Assembly (NCBI GenBank): GCA_023376005.1
Contig: CM042150.1
Location: forward strand, 75,889,611-75,953,610
From: Doryteuthis pealeii
Lineage: Eukaryota > Mollusca > Cephalopoda > Myopsida > Loliginidae
DNA: 64,000 nucleotides
Direction of reading: 5' to 3'
Each line of letters opens with the position of its first letter. The stretch's first letter is position 1. A model generated the notes under the pieces. It made no database searches. It was not told the origin of the DNA and worked only from the letters and a program-made list of their open reading frames with translations. The translations under genes were made by a program, and so were the position numbers. This document shows positions 1 to 12,100 of the stretch, piece by piece.

Positions 1-720
1 TTGACTGTATGACTACTCTTACACTTTGGTATCTGCTTTAAGCTCACTTCATACAACACTCACCATAGCAAACCAATTGTAAAACTGAAGGAAACTAAAC
101 AAAAACATTTCATTTGTTAATGAAGTAAAGTTTTACTTTTTAATTAATTTGAGCTTTTCATTGGGGACCTGACAACTCGGATTTTGATGGATTTGTGATT
201 TAAATTGAATATTTCTTTGAAAATTTTTTTTTCAAAATACTAATATTATTATTAATGGCTTAAGTCTGTCATTGTTTATTTTTGTTTTGTTTTTTTTTTT
301 TGTTTTTTTTCAATATTTTACTCCTTTGAGACATATTTTGAAAAATAGTTTTAGTAGTTTTCTAAAAGTTTTGTTGATTTAGCCAATAAGTGAAAATTTG
401 GTTGTTGATTCTGCAGATGGTAAACACCTCCTGTAATTTCTTGGTAGAGATTTTCGCAACTAACAGATACAGTAAACACACAAAAACGAAAAAAGCCAAA
501 ATCTTCATCACTGTTCATTACTGATAATATTTTTTATACTAATAGAATTTTAGAAGTAGAAAAATGTACATTGAATTATATTTTAAATGAATATCAATTT
601 TTAGCAGTATCTGTGAGAGTAAATAAATTTTGGACATTTTTAATAACCAAAATTTGTGTATAAAGTAATACAAATATATACATTTAAAATTTGTTTTATT
701 TCAGTTGAGTTAATGTATTT
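1..720. other. AT-rich non-coding DNA
   Basis: No coding pattern, RNA or recognisable repeat was seen. The stretch is AT-rich, with a T-run near 290-310. A short minus-strand reading frame at 696-893 only crosses repeat A and has no protein-like composition. Confidence 0.6.
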
Positions 721-723
721 TTG

Positions 724-1090
724 ATTCTGGAGCTCTGTGTAATGTTCAGTACACCTTTGTTGCCATTACTCTGACTTGGAGTGGCAGTTCTCATTATGAT
801 CTTCATATGGATCCAATTGATCTGTTTGAAAATGGTTAGTATTAGATAGGAATATTTGAAATCAAATGACTTTGTGCAAATTATTTGTTTCAAGATGAGT
901 TCCTTGAAGCTATAAATGTTTAAAAAATATTAACATTATCAATTGTTTGAAACTGTATAGCCACTTGAAAAACTTGTGTATTTGTATTACACTGGAATAT
1001 TTGAGACCATATTACTATGTGCTTATGTGATTATTATTATTATTAAATACTAGATTTTTGAGACATTATAATTGCTTTAAAAAGAAATCT
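724..1090 (+). repeat. Dispersed repeat A, copy with degenerate tail
   Basis: Repeat A is a family defined within this window. Its body carries the words 'ccattactc' and 'tggatcca' around a stretch related to 'gggtcccatctatgg'. This copy has diverged strongly. The body ends near 830 and is followed by a tail of loosely repeated units such as 'tttgaaa...accatatta...tgtgc'. Other copies lie at 1895, 6780, 20440, 30125, 31660, 37185 and 49135. Clade is unknown; a SINE or the 3' end of a LINE are both possible. Confidence 0.55.
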
Positions 1091-1890
1091 GACTTTAACA
1101 TAATGTAATGCAACAACGTTTTTCATTACATAAAAACTAACCCAACAGCCAACTATCTAAGCATACAAACTATATTAATACATTTTTACTCCCTTACCTG
1201 GACTGGGTACAAGATATATTGCTTAGTACACAGTGAAATTTACACATTTTATAGACCAAATGCAGACATATATTTTCTCCAATTTGTAGACATTTGAATA
1301 CCATGTTCAACCCATAATAGTTGAAATGGATAAAAAAAAGGAAACAAGTTTCTAAACAAACCTGTAAGCTAAATCAACCAATCAGGAATCATGTCTGCCT
1401 ATATATCCCAGAATGCAATGTATATAAAGTAATTCGGTCAGATGGTGCCACACTGTTTTATCAACATTAAGGTGGATCATTACTACAGTGCTGCTTATTT
1501 TATATCTTTTTTCTTGAATTGCTTATTTTCCCAGCATTTCTACTTAAACCTTTGTTTATTTCTTTTCTGAACATTCATTATATTTTATTCCTTCTTGTTT
1601 TATATCTATTATATAAAGTATGATAAATTTCTTGTGGTGCATGTTTTATAACTATTTCCTCACCCAATCAGAACTGTACCTCATAGCACTTGGTGTAAAA
1701 TACAGACACACTGATGCCTGTTGCTTACGTCACTAATAACCTCTGAGTTTCAACTAGTTATATCTTAACCCTTTTTGGTTCGTACTCACAGAAAGATACA
1801 AAAAAACCTTAAAACATCTTCACTAGTGACAAACTGACACCTTTAATATTTCTACAGTATCAAAAAGATTTAGGTTCATTGAATTTTATT
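1091..1890. other. AT-rich non-coding DNA
   Basis: Nothing gene-like or clearly repeated elsewhere in the window was seen. Confidence 0.5.
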
Positions 1891-1894
1891 TTAT

Positions 1895-2495
1895 TATTTC
1901 CGCCCTGTCGGCTGGGAGTTAGAATGCACCAACTGCACCTCTGCAGAGGGGTAAGATTCCCCCAATGGGGCCACCTGTTGGCCGTGGGTGGCGACTCGTG
2001 ATGCTTAAGGATAGAGCCCAGGTGGATGAGCAGTTCATGACATGCAATACTCCACTTTGGCCCTATCTTGGGCTAGACAGGTGGTCGGAGAGGCCCCCTC
2101 CGATCAATCGGCTGGTCACGTCAAGCCCTAGCACCTATATGATTATCCCAACCCTATTGCCCTTATGGCAAGCCCCAACCCCTTTTTATCATATGGGTGC
2201 TAGAAGGCGGTGGCTGAGGGTCTACATGTCTTGAGAATGACGTTAAACTCTATCTGATGGTGAGGTTCCAGTTTTGGAGGTTTGGGGAATGTGGAGCACC
2301 CCATTCATCACCATTGCTCCCTGGTCCACTCTGACCCGGAGTGGTAGTACCTGTTAGGGTCCCATCTATGGGTTAAATAGAAAATTGTATTTATAAAAAA
2401 ATTGTATTATCCATTAAGAATTGATTTATTTCAAAACTTTATCGGCATTAAATAACCCACTGCGGTTGATATGCCGTAAAACAAAACAAACAAAC
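1895..2495 (+). repeat. Dispersed repeat A, longest copy
   Basis: This is the longest and most GC-rich member of repeat A. A 5' part (about 1905-2240) begins 'cgccctgtcggctggg' and is seen only here. The common body (2245-2380) contains 'ccactctgacccggagtgg' and 'tagggtcccatctatggg'. The 3' end at 2444-2490 reads 'ggttgatatgccgtaaaac' followed by (AAAC)n. The 89-codon plus-strand frame at 1965-2234 lies inside the repeat and resembles no protein I know. The element may be a SINE or the 3' portion of a larger retroposon. Confidence 0.65.
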
Positions 2496-2574
2496 AAACT
2501 ATTTTATTATTTCTTTTTGATTTTGTGATATCATGGAAATATGATGTCTCTTTTTATTGTGTTTTTAAGTGCCA

Positions 2575-2830
2575 AATGAGACACTCATGGCATAACTGGA
2601 TATGAATTCAATTCTTGAACAAGGTAGTTTGCATTTCACATAGTGATTGGGAAAAGGTATGAATGGGAGGGTAGACTGGTTTTTTTTAACTTTGGTTAGG
2701 CAACTGGTCTAGTAGAATGAAAACTCTGAATTCAAGCCAGACCTGGAGAAAGATAAACTCTGCCAGGATATTCCTGCCCAAGACATGCTGCATGAGTAGT
2801 GCCGCCATAACCAAACCAGATTACAGAAAT
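2575..2830 (+). repeat. tRNA-derived SINE-like repeat B, copy 1
   Basis: Repeat B has a tRNA-like head: an A-box-like 'tggcataactgg' about 30 nt before a B-box-like 'gaattcaattctt'. Its body then holds 'catttcacatagtg', 'ggttaggcaactggtct' and 'aactctgaattcaa'. Copies recur at 2866, 20052, 21285, 27205, 35985, 42005 and 50765. The polymerase III box assignment is inferred from spacing and similarity to GGTTCGANTCC. This copy is old and diverged. Confidence 0.6.
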
Positions 2831-2865
2831 AAATGTAAGTCAATTTGTTTATCTTCAATAGTAAT

Positions 2866-3123
2866 CAATATGTTGGAGGGGTTATCATCATAGAAAATGG
2901 ATGTGGTAACCTGAATTCAAATCTTGGATGAGGCTGTTTGAATTTCTCATAGTGCTTGGAAAAAATATGCACCCAACTCCTACCAGCTATTGGTAAATAG
3001 TAGAGCAGACTGGGCTCTTTAACCTTGGTTAGGCAACCAGTCTCGGAGAAGGAAAACTCTGAACCTGTTAAACTCTGATAATGAAATTAACCTTGTGTCA
3101 CAACCTTCGTGTCTGCAGGAGTT

Positions 3124-3170
<47 letters not shown>
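2866..3170 (+). repeat. tRNA-derived SINE-like repeat B, copy 2 with (TA)n tail
   Basis: A second repeat B copy in the same orientation as its neighbour. The B-box-like sequence is 'gaattcaaatcttgga'. The body holds 'ggttaggcaaccagtct' and 'ttgtgtcacaacctt', and the copy ends directly in a (TA)n tract at 3127-3169. Several B copies abut TA microsatellites in this window, so the TA run is probably the element's expanded tail. Confidence 0.65.
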
Positions 3171-3172
<2 letters not shown>

Positions 3173-3461
3173 ATCAACATGGTAGCAGATAGAACATCTG
3201 CATCATTTCAAGCAAGTTTGGAATATAACATTAGTCCTCTAATCTGGGATTGCCTACATGCCATTGAATGACAAGACATTGTTCAGAATTATCTTGTTTT
3301 ATTTTTTCACACATTAATTTATATAAAAGGAGTCATAAGAAATAAGAAAAAAATCCAGAAAGTTTTCAAGTTCTTCTTCACTCAATCAGAATCATTTCTA
3401 AGAAGATCGTAGAGATTGAAATTTGCTTATCTATCACGCTCTGAGACTGTTTAATATTCAC

Positions 3462-4010
3462 TTGTTATACCTTGTTGAATGTAGAGACTGTGTGCCAATC
3501 ACTGGACATGTCTTGTTGAATATAGAGACAGTGGGCAGTTCACTTCTTAAGCCTGGATAACCTTAGAGACTGTGCTTCTATCAGTTGTCATGCTGGAATG
3601 AATGTATTTACTGTGTGTTGTTCACTTGTCTTGTTGGATATAGAGACAGTGGGCAGTTCACTTCTTAAGCCTGGATAACCTTAGAGACTGTGCTTCTATC
3701 AGTTGTCATGCTGGGATAAATGTATTGACTGTGTGCAGTTCACTTATCTTGTTAAATATAGAGACAGTGGGCAGTTCACTTCTTAAGCCTAGACAACCTT
3801 AGAGACTGTGCTTCTATCAGTTGTCATGCTGGGATGAATGTATTGACTGTGTGCAGTTCACTTGTCTTGTTGAATGAAGTGACTGTGGGCAATTCGCTTG
3901 ACATGTTTGGATGAACATAGAGACTATGGGCTGTTCACTCTTCATGCCTGGATTAATGTAGAGGCTGTGGGCTGTTCACTTGCCATGCTTGGATGAAGGT
4001 AGATGAAATT
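3462..4010. repeat. Higher-order tandem repeat, 118-bp period built from ~39-bp subunits
   Basis: The phrase 'tatagagacagtggg' starts at 3521, 3639 and 3757, giving a regular period of 118 bp; a diverged fourth copy starts near 3875. Each 118-bp unit splits into three related subunits of about 38-40 bp, recognisable by 'agagac(a/t)gtg' followed by a 'ttcac' or 'tatcag' element. Flanking monomers at 3462-3510 and 3900-4010 follow the ~39-bp period only. This is a small minisatellite with higher-order structure, with no coding evidence. Confidence 0.85.
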
Positions 4011-4019
4011 TTAGAATTT

Positions 4020-4080
4020 AGAGTTTTTCTCCTACTAGACTGGTTGCCATACCAAGGTTAAAGACAATAAACATTACACA
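4020..4080 (-). repeat. Fragment of repeat B
   Basis: A short piece containing 'agactggttgccataccaa' and 'ggttaaag' matches the middle of repeat B in reverse orientation. Confidence 0.45.
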
Positions 4081-4539
4081 GGGAGCACATCCAATTGTAG
4101 GAATTTTTTATGGGACAGAGGTAATATTTGTTAAATAGATTTATATGAATCTGTGGTATTGAGCTAAAAAAATAAAATCTAAAAAATGTCTTTTTGACTG
4201 GGTCAGTAATTTTTGAGAACATCTCTTCACAAACAAAAGGAAACATAAGCAGGATTGTTTTTTTTGTTTTGTATAATTTTCTAAAAAATTGTGATTATTT
4301 TTCTGTTTAAGGAATCGACTTAAAGTGTAGTATCACCAACAGAAATATATGTGATAAACACAATATTAGGCTAGTATATGGATGTCTTCATTTCCAAAGC
4401 TATTTTGATAATTGGATATTATTTGTATAGAAATAACAAATTGGCAACAGAATTGAATCATGAAATGATGGAAGCTGAAATTCATGTTTGCTTTTCTTTC
4501 TCATTTTCTTAAAGCATCATATACATATTGATATATACA

Positions 4540-4540
4540 T

Positions 4541-4596
<56 letters not shown>

Positions 4597-4697
4597 TATG
4601 TGTGTGTGTGTGTGTATATGTATATACATCTTGTGTATTAATATATATTTATATACATATATATGTGTCTGTGTGTACATATATATATATATATATA

Positions 4698-4728
<31 letters not shown>

Positions 4729-4900
4729 AGTGAGTGTGTGTGTGTGTGTGCATATATGTATATATATCTTAATATATATTTTTGTGCATGTGTGTATATA
4801 TGTATATATAAGTATTTATGTATATAAGTACAAATCTGAATTTTTTTATACACATGCTGCTGCAGCAAAAATAACTGCCAACTGGGATCTTTTCAGCAGT

Positions 4901-4965
<65 letters not shown>

Positions 4966-4985
4966 GTATGTGTGAGTGTGTGAGT
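4540..4985. repeat. Compound microsatellite cluster (CA)n/(TG)n/(TA)n
   Basis: Consecutive tracts of (CA)n at about 4540-4580, (TG)n around 4599-4615, 4703-4728 and 4735-4750, interspersed TA-rich stretches, and a long (TA)n at 4903-4953 ending in (TATG)n. Open frames across this region encode only His/Thr, Tyr/Ile or Cys/Val runs and are artefacts of the repeats. Confidence 0.95.
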
Positions 4986-6455
4986 TTATAAGAAATAATG
5001 AATACCAAAAGTTACCATTTAGTCAACAGATTTATCCAAAAATATTAATTATTTCTTGCTTATAAACAGTCTTGAATATAACTTGAGAAGAGACTGATGA
5101 GGTCTCATTGTGTTTGACATTAATGGCCAAAGCCCAATGGATATGATTAATTCTTATACATAATGAGGTAGATGGTATAGCTATCAACCTAAGCCACAAT
5201 CATTCATGTAATTGTCTTCCCTCCTAAACATTGTAATGTATGTTTCTATTATGAACAGTCACAAATATTTCTCTGCAAGTTTTCTAAATCACAAACCATT
5301 AGTTTTCTTTAATGGCCACCAACATCATCAACATTTTGCTTGATACATTTTATATTTCCATGGTCAACTGTTTTTTTATTCAAAATTCTTGCTTACTATG
5401 TTTCATTCATATACTATAAAGAACAACAAAGAAATTCTCCATCAGAAGATGACTGGTTTCAGGCCTGAATCATTGTTAACCCACACACAGTGTACCCCAG
5501 CAATCCCCCATAATATCATCAGATTTGGTTGGTTTTTCATTCTATTGCGGGAATGTCAGATGAAAATAGTTTTGTATAGTTCTTTGTTGTTGTCACAACT
5601 TTCCAATCAATGGACACAGGCCCAGAAATAAACTCTCTAATGTAAAAATTGAATTGATTGACAAGATAGCAATGTCAATGTTATAGTGAACATGAATTTT
5701 ATTTGGTAAGCCAGTGTACATAAGCTCAGCAACAATATATTAAATTTTAGATTTGAATTAACTGATGAAATAACAATGTCAAGATACTGAACATGAAAAT
5801 GAATATGAATTTCTACAGGAAAGTCTATACAACCTGTTTATTGGTATATTGGAGGGTTATTTCATTTTACCAAGAATCAAATAACTTCTTTTCTTATGCC
5901 ATTATCTTAAAAAAAAGAAATATTCTACATACTCGCTGAGGTACCCATCTATGCCAGGGAAAAAGGTAAATACTTGCTTTGTAGACTTTTAGATTTGAAG
6001 ATGATGATTGTTTTTTAAATTAACAAAACAAAGTCCTTTGTTATCTAATATGCAAAACACTCAAAGATAAAAACCTATTTCTTGCAATCAATTATTGTGA
6101 TTCTATATTTAACAGTTTACAGTATCATCACACAGAAATATCAAAGTTTAATGTTTAAATCAACTGGATAGTTTTAAGTTTATGTAATGCTCTACATATG
6201 AAATCTTTCAATCATTCTAACTCTTCTGAAACCTGTGTTCTCTTATCTTGTGTTTTGAAGCATCTTAATTGACAACTGGTGGTTGTATACTATGCACTAT
6301 AGTCAGATATTGTTTCGGCTTTTTTCCATTTTTAGAATTCTGCATGCAACTTTAGTGGCTTTGAAACCCAGTTTAAAATACTGCCTGGAAATTATGAGAA
6401 TCTCAATATTATTGTTATTATAACAACTCAGGCAAGGACAACTGAATAGTAGTAA
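4986..6455. other. AT-rich non-coding DNA
   Basis: No recognisable gene, RNA or dispersed repeat. Short open frames, for example at 5389-5631 on the plus strand, have no domain or splice context. Confidence 0.5.
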
Positions 6456-6458
6456 TAA

Positions 6459-6460
<2 letters not shown>

Positions 6461-6506
<46 letters not shown>

Positions 6507-6507
6507 T
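6461..6507. repeat. (AT)n microsatellite
   Basis: About 23 uninterrupted AT dinucleotides, then (AAT)-like triplets to about 6525. Confidence 0.95.
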
Positions 6508-6799
6508 ACTAATAATAATAGGAATAAGAATAATAGAGTGGAATCATAGCAAGTCTTTAGATTGCTGCTCATCTACTATCAGTAACAAGACAAAAACATT
6601 TACAGGTTATTGTCTAGAATGTTCAACTTGTACAGTTATACACTCAACATTCCTCTTTGTCATCCCAGGCCAATATAATAGAATAAGAGGGATTAATTTT
6701 TAAGTAACCCACTTAAAAATATGGCATGCTTATTCATCACTTTCAAAAGTCCATTGACGATATTTTGTAGCTGAATATTTACTCTATCCAGTGGTGTTA

Positions 6800-7260
6800 T
6801 TGAAAAGGTGGAGGTTGATTACTAACTCTTGGGGAGCATCAAACAACAAACCAGAAAAGTGGATGAAGGCTGCTGCAGAAAAGGGTCCCAAGCCATCTTG
6901 GATTCCATGCTACTGGATCTTGAATTAAATTGTTAAGGATTCCATGGTGGGTGTTTGCACACCAGCCTCTTCATATGCTGACTACATCCTTTGCAAGGAA
7001 TTAAGACTCCCCAACAAAAGGGATGTTCTGGATCTGACACTAAACTGTATTTGGTAATAAGGCTCGAGTTATGAAGCTCTAGGGAGTGTGGAGTACGTTT
7101 TCAATGTCATTACTCTCAGGTTAACTCTGACCTAGAGTGGTAGTATTTTTAGGGTCCCATCTATGGATCCAATAGATCAGTTTGAAAATTATTTGAATTA
7201 AATAGGATGATACTATATTACTATGTAAACAAATGATCATTATTATAATCAAATAAAAAA
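6800..7260 (+). repeat. Dispersed repeat A, copy with upstream segment
   Basis: The repeat A body runs from about 7035 to 7180, including 'tctgacctagagtggtag' and 'tagggtcccatctatgga'. It is followed by the tail signature 'cagtttgaaaattattt'. The upstream 6800-7035 segment is less AT-rich and probably belongs to the same element, corresponding to the 5' extension of the 1895 copy, but similarity by eye is weak. Confidence 0.55.
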
Positions 7261-7299
7261 GTGCAATTAAAAAAAAGATGATTACAGTGGGACATTAAA

Positions 7300-7695
7300 A
7301 ATATGAATAGCAATGATTATGATCAAACATTTACAAATGACTCAAATTTCAGCATTAATTCTTTTTCTTGTACACATTATTTCCCATTTATTTCCCAATA
7401 TCCATATATCTCACTTATGCAGTGGACAAAAACACAGATGGATTCACTATTTGCACACAAAATAGTCAAATCTCAATTATTCTTACTAATCTATTTTTGC
7501 ATGAGTTCCTACTATCACATGATGTTCCTGGACCAATCAGAGAGAACTGTTTGAATGACTCTGGAGTTATGGCTTGTCTATCATACTTTATAAATTACCT
7601 GAGTTTTCCATGAATTACGGGAAGCCATTAAATTTAGATACTACACTTCATTAAAAAAAATAATAGGCTATGCCTATTGATTATGTAACACTTAC
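7300..7695 (+). repeat. Dispersed repeat C, copy 1
   Basis: This segment shares ordered blocks with 31090-31400 (reverse orientation) and 45001-45335 (same orientation). The blocks are a 'gtacaca' region, 'cacatgat...cctggaccaatcag', 'tttccatgaattac', 'aaatttagatactacac' and 'aataggctatgcctatt'. The blocks are diverged but collinear, which defines a roughly 400-bp ancient family. No terminal repeats or coding content were found. Confidence 0.6.
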
Positions 7696-7734
7696 CATCA
7701 ACCAAATGACAACAGTTTTGAGGGCTCTGCCTCT

Positions 7735-8880
7735 ACTTTATTTTCTAAAGAGGAAGTAAAAGAGACCTTCTATGTCTATCCAGATGGGGCACTGTGAAGA
7801 GTTCCCACACCTAACAAAAGTCTTTGATATGGTGGGGCATACTATCAAGGTATAAATACTCGCATAATATATAAATCCTGAGGCTAATATATGATGGTAT
7901 GACAACTAAAGTGCTCAGTAACAGTGACTCTGACTCTGAATCCATCACTAAGAAAATAGGTGTCAAATAGAATGTATCATTTACCAATTTCATTAATGAA
8001 GAACAGTCACAGGCGATCCAATCCTGTCTTGAAATGATGGCAGGCTTTTCAACCCTGTTTTCAGGCTTGTAGGAAGGTCAAAAGCAGCTTCTTTATGGAA
8101 TTTCATTATGTGGATAATGATGCCATTCTGACAATTCTGAATGCCTTTACTATAACATACAAGACTTAAACACGAACCTCCAGCCAACCCGTGATTGAGA
8201 TGGATAAAATAATTCTTGAAAATATTGACTCCTTTCTATACTTGGAAGCCTTCTACCCCCAAAAGCTGATATTGACTTGGAGGACACTGTACCAGTAAAG
8301 CATATGCCAGACTCAGGAAAAGAGTTTTTAAAGAGTGGCCTAAAGGTCCAAATAAAACCTGGCTTTCCCACCCTGCTGTATGGAGCAATGACCACCTACA
8401 GCACGCACCTGAAGGATCTACAACAACACCACCAAAGATCTCTATGATGATTTTGATGATCAGATGTAACAAAAAACATATTCTGGAGGAAGTCAACATA
8501 TTTAGTGTCAACACCACCACCACCATAATGTAGGATCATCTCTGAGGGATGGGCATGTCTACACATGTCTCCATAAACAGATCCTGAAGTAAGGTCAGCA
8601 AGACCCTGGTGATCAAAAGAAACTCTTCAAAGTCAACATCAAAATCAGATGCTGCTGGAGGAAATCAATGAAAAAGAGATGCATGGCATGGAATGGAACT
8701 CCACCATGTTGCAGTGATAAAATGACAATCTTTTTTGGAAATAAGGCAGAAAGCTCCACCAACACTTGACACCTTTATGATCCATTCTGCACTAAAATAA
8801 GTGGATCAAAGATTGGCCTATAGAGCCATCTGAAAATCCACAAGTATACATTTAGAGTGATTACTGATGATGATATTTCC
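7735..8880 (+). pseudogene. Decayed non-LTR retrotransposon reverse transcriptase, C-terminal half
   Basis: The plus strand, read across several frames, gives degraded but ordered reverse transcriptase motifs. Around 7810-7840 is 'LTKVFDMV', a core block. Near 7890-7980 comes 'TTKVLSNSD...KIGVK'. Around 8360-8440 is 'LLYGAMTTYSTHLKDLQQ' then 'HHQRSL', the conserved thumb region. At about 8610-8640 is 'DQKKLFKV', the GKR-x-GG-x-KKRFKD-like block. Many stops and frameshifts show an old, dead copy. The RT core YXDD box is not intact, although 'YVDNDA' appears around 8106-8125. It resembles RTE/CR1-type animal LINEs; clade uncertain. The copy ends about 300 bp before the satellite array. Confidence 0.75.
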
Positions 8881-9180
8881 CTATATCTGTAGGAGCTACC
8901 ATGAAATAAATAAAAAAAACATGTTTTATTTTCAGATCATTCTTTATAGATTTCAAAATTTATTATTTAATCTTATTTAATTATTTAATCAATATCTTCC
9001 TTAATTAACTAATTCAATTATTCTATGGCCCTCTTAACATTGAACAATGTGCAATTATTTTCTTTGTCTTAACTGTGGTATTGATACAACACCTTTGACC
9101 ATTGGTCGATAATATCCATTGGCAGAGTCTGGGGAAATGTGGCAGTTTACCAAGACAGCACGATGGAAAGGGAAAAATGT

Positions 9181-12100
9181 CACTTGGGAGGTAAAAATGA
9201 AAATGGTTGAAGGTATTGGGGGTAAGCTTTGATGTACAGTCTTCAAGAGTGGCAGAATAGACACTTGGGAGGTAAAAATGAAAATGGTTGAAGGTATTGG
9301 GGGTAAGCTTTGATGTACAGTCTTCAAGAGTGGCAGAATAGACACTTGGGAGGTAAAAATGAAAATGGTTGAAGGTATTGGGGGTAAGCTTTGATGTACA
9401 GTCTTCAAGAGTGGCAGAATAGACACTTGGGAGGTAAAAATGAAAATGGTTGAAGGTATTGGGGGTAAGCTTTGATGTACAGTCTTCAAGAGTGGCAGAA
9501 TAGACACTTGGGAGGTAAAAATGAAAATGGTTGAAGGTATTGGGGGTAAGCTTTGATGTACAGTCTTCAAGAGTGGCAGAATAGACACTTGGGAGGTAAA
9601 AATGAAAATGGTTGAAGGTATTGGGGGTAAGCTTTGATGTACAGTCTTCAAGAGTGGCAGAATAGACACTTGGGAGGTAAAAATGAAAATGGTTGAAGGT
9701 ATTGGGGGTAAGCTTTGATGTACAGTCTTCAAGAGTGGCAGAATAGACACTTGGGAGGTAAAAATGAAAATGGTTGAAGGTATTGGGGGTAAGCTTTGAT
9801 GTACAGTCTTCAAGAGTGGCAGAATAGACACTTGGGAGGTAAAAATGAAAATGGTTGAAGGTATTGGGGGTAAGCTTTGATGTACAGTCTTCAAGAGTGG
9901 CAGAATAGACACTTGGGAGGTAAAAATGAAAATGGTTGAAGGTATTGGGGGTAAGCTTTGATGTACAGTCTTCAAGAGTGGCAGAATAGACACTTGGGAG
10001 GTAAAATGAAAATGGTTGAAGGTATTGGGGTAAGCTTTGATGTACAGTCTTCAAGAGTGGCAGAATAGACACTTGGGAGGTAAAAATGAAAATGGTTGAA
10101 GGTATTGGGGGTAAGCTTTGATGTACAGTCTTCAAGAGTGGCAGAATAGACACTTGGGAGGTAAAAATGAAAATGGTTGAAGGTATTGGGGGTAAGCTTT
10201 GATGTACAGTCTTCAAGAGTGGCAGAATAGACACTTGGGAGGTAAAAATGAAAATGGTTGAAGGTATTGGGGTAAGCTTTGATGTACAGTCTTCAAGAGT
10301 GGCAGAATAGACACTTGGGAGGTAAAAATGAAATGGTTGAAGGTATTGGGGGTAAGCTTTGATGTACAGTCTTCAAGAGTGGCAGAATAGACACTTGGGA
10401 GGTAAAAATGAAAATGGTTGAAGGTATTGGGGGTAAGCTTTGATGTACAGTCTTCAAGAGTGGCAGAATAGACACTTGGGAGGTAAAAATGAAAATGGTT
10501 GAAGGTATTGGGGGTAAGCTTTGATGTACAGTCTTCAAGAGTGGCAGAATAGACACTTGGGAGGTAAAAATGAAAATGGTTGAAGGTATTGGGGTAAGCT
10601 TTGATGTACAGTCTTCAAGAGTGGCAGAATAGACACTTGGGAGGTAAAAATGAAAATGGTTGAAGGTATTGGGGGTAAGCTTTGATGTACAGTCTTCAAG
10701 AGTGGCAGAATAGACACTTGGGAGGTAAAAATGAAAATGGTTGAAGGTATTGGGGGTAAGCTTTGATGTACAGTCTTCAAGAGTGGCAGAATAGACACTT
10801 GGGAGGTAAAAATGAAATGGTTGAAGGTATTGGGGGTAAGCTTTGATGTACAGTCTTCAAGAGTGGCAGAATAGACACTTGGGAGGTAAAAATGAAAATG
10901 GTTGAAGGTATTGGGGGTAAGCTTTGATGTACAGTCTTCAAGAGTGGCAGAATAGACACTTGGGAGGTAAAAATGAAAATGGTTGAAGGTATTGGGGTAA
11001 GCTTTGATGTACAGTCTTCAAGAGTGGCAGAATAGACACTTGGGAGGTAAAAATGAAAATGGTTGAAGGTATTGGGGGTAAGCTTTGATGTACAGTCTTC
11101 AAGAGTGGCAGAATAGACACTTGGGAGGTAAAAATGAAAATGGTTGAAGGTATTGGGGGTAAGCTTTGATGTACAGTCTTCAAGAGTGGCAGAATAGACA
11201 CTTGGGAGGTAAAAATGAAAATGGTTGAAGGTATTGGGGGTAAGCTTTGATGTACAGTCTTCAAGAGTGGCAGAATAGACACTTGGGAGGTAAAAATGAA
11301 AATGGTTGAAGGTATTGGGGGTAAGCTTTGATGTACAGTCTTCAAGAGTGGCAGAATAGACACTTGGGAGGTAAAAATGAAAATGGTTGAAGGTATTGGG
11401 GGTAAGCTTTGATGTACAGTCTTCAAGAGTGGCAGAATAGACACTTGGGAGGTAAAATGAAAATGGTTGAAGGTATTGGGGGTAAGCTTTGATGTACAGT
11501 CTTCAAGAGTGGCAGAATAGACACTTGGGAGGTAAAAATGAAAATGGTTGAAGGTATTGGGGGTAAGCTTTGATGTACAGTCTTCAAGAGTGGCAGAATA
11601 GACACTTGGGAGGTAAAAATGAAAATGGTTGAAGGTATTGGGGGTAAGCTTTGATGTACAGTCTTCAAGAGTGGCAGAATAGACACTTGGGAGGTAAAAA
11701 TGAAATGGTTGAAGGTATTGGGGGTAAGCTTTGATGTACAGTCTTCAAGAGTGGCAGAATAGACACTTGGAGGTAAAAATGAAAATGGTTGAAGGTATTG
11801 GGGGTAAGCTTTGATGTACAGTCTTCAAGAGTGGCAGAATAGACACTTGGGAGGTAAAAATGAAAATGGTTGAAGGTATTGGGGGTAAGCTTTGATGTAC
11901 AGTCTTCAAGAGTGGCAGAATAGACACTTGGGAGGTAAAAATGAAAATGGTTGAAGGTATTGGGGTAAGCTTTGATGTACAGTCTTCAAGAGTGGCAGAA
12001 TAGACACTTGGGAGGTAAAATGAAAATGGTTGAAGGTATTGGGGGTAAGCTTTGATGTACAGTCTTCAAGAGTGGCAGAATAGACACTTGGGAGGTAAAA

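Noticed and set aside
4488..5008. Short ORFs on both strands rich in His/Thr, Tyr/Ile and Cys/Val
   Set aside because: They are translations of (CA)n, (TA)n and (TG)n microsatellites.
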